The notes below the pieces were generated by a model. It was not told where the DNA came from. It made no database searches and was given only the letters and a program-made list of their open reading frames with translations. Positions 63,640 to 64,000 of a stretch of DNA of 64,000 nt are shown here, one piece after another (within the stretch, counting starts at the first letter, position 1; each line of letters begins with the position of its first letter). The DNA comes from Candidatus Caenarcanales bacterium (lineage in GTDB: Bacteria; Cyanobacteriota; Vampirovibrionia; LMEP-6097): contig JABSOS010000010.1 of the NCBI GenBank assembly GCA_013216135.1, positions 38,618 through 102,617 of the forward strand, given 5' to 3'. A program made the translations under genes and the position numbers.

Positions 63640-63782
63640 GTAGGGTGTTAAAAATTTCTTCTGCGTACTCTCGGTAACAATGTGTGGTGCTTAGACTAGT
63701 CGCGGTCAGTTTTAAATTCGGAGTCAAGCTACCAAAAATAATCGACCTCTAACTTAATACAATTAACAGATAAATTAGATTC
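63640..63782 (-). mobile_element. non-coding end of an IS110-family element
   Basis: These 143 bases follow the transposase stop and precede the broken gene. Their base composition is more balanced than the flanks, with several short self-complementary stretches (for example around GACTAGTCGCGGTC, 63704-63717, and TTCGGAGTCAAGC). IS110/IS1111 elements carry a structured bridge RNA in a non-coding end. Whether one lies here is inference. The exact element boundary is not determined. Confidence 0.4.
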
Positions 63783-64000
63783 TTAGGCAGTCTCTACTTT
63801 GTAGCCATATTTCTCAAGCTCAGTTTTGTATCTCAAGAGTTTTTTCTGAGAGACTTTTGTTCTCTGTGCAAGAAATTCAGCGCCTAGCTCCCTGTAAGGT
63901 TCTTTGTTTTTGAGTATGTGATAAGCCGCTATTAATATCTTATGTGCAACTGCTATCTGTGCTCTTTTCGCTCCTCTTCGAGGTAATATTCGTTCATACT
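63783..64000 (-). mobile_element. IS110-family transposase, C-terminal fragment in window
   Basis: Reading leftward from the window edge, the frame gives GAKRAQIAVAHKILIAAYHI, LKNKEPYRELGAEFLAQR and LLRYKTELEKYGYKVETA, then TAA. This is the characteristic C-terminus of IS110/IS116/IS902 transposases (DEDD recombinases): the 'A-VAHKILV--YH-L----PY-DLG' block and the closing 'L--LGY-V'. About 72 residues are visible, and the rest lies beyond base 64000. Such elements insert without long inverted repeats. Confidence 0.85.

Noticed and set aside
63640..63782. tRNA or tmRNA gene before the transposase
   Set aside because: Short TTCGG- and GTGGTG-like pieces caught my eye, but no cloverleaf, no T-loop consensus and no CCA end can be drawn.

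Overview
The window is AT-rich (roughly two-thirds A+T by eye) and densely packed, with genes on both strands and several convergent pairs whose stop codons overlap. Its recognisable genes point to the cyanobacterial side of the tree but not clearly to a photosynthetic member. They include an LdpA-type double 4Fe-4S protein, a Ycf45/SpoIIIAA-like ATPase and a magnesium-type HemB. No photosystem, phycobilisome or pigment gene is present. My inference is a non-photosynthetic Cyanobacteriota relative (Vampirovibrionia/'Melainabacteria', for example Caenarcaniphilales- or Gastranaerophilales-like). Sequence reading alone does not prove this.

Layout. 1-9.8 kb: a partial AAA+ ATPase, hemB, argH, comM, a transporter-like membrane protein fused to a hotdog thioesterase domain, and unrecognised proteins. 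9.8-24.6 kb: mutS, topA, 5-formyl-THF cyclo-ligase, a DUF4143-type ATPase, a very divergent sigma-70-like protein, aroE and carB. 24.7-35.3 kb: unrecognised proteins, one gene apparently split by a frameshift, hpt-tilS with a secreted NTF2-like protein, an asparaginase, a HIT protein, a ROK kinase and a large EF-hand-like protein. 35.3-42.1 kb: a polysaccharide-export protein, ldpA, ycf45-like, a protoporphyrinogen-oxidase-like gene and groES-groEL with a clear terminator. 42.1-50.4 kb: an accessory cluster of acidic paralogues, a DUF4214 protein, a PutP-like symporter, a protein with flagellin-like helical ends around a beta-propeller, and murB. 50.5-59.9 kb: gatA, a DNA polymerase III delta'-like gene, a purple-acid-phosphatase-like protein, a glycosyltransferase, galE and a sulfotransferase carrying an in-frame palindromic repeat insertion. 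59.9-64 kb: a duplicated gene family with one decayed copy, a second DUF4143-type ATPase, a broken gene and the C-terminus of an IS110-family transposase.

The strongest window-wide signal concerns expression. At least ten genes on both strands carry a -10-like hexamer (TATAAT, TAAAAT, TATTAT, TATATT or TATGAT) exactly 7 nt before the start codon and lack a Shine-Dalgarno sequence, so their mRNAs are probably leaderless. Others, including groES, groEL and the 42-46 kb cluster, have good Shine-Dalgarno sites and real leaders. I used this pattern to choose several starts. Heme synthesis (hemB, hemY-like), arginine, shikimate and carbamoyl-phosphate synthesis, translation quality (gatA, tilS), repair and topology (mutS, topA, comM) and envelope sugar chemistry (galE, glycosyltransferase, sulfotransferase, export protein) give the housekeeping background. 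About a third of the proteins are not recognisable.
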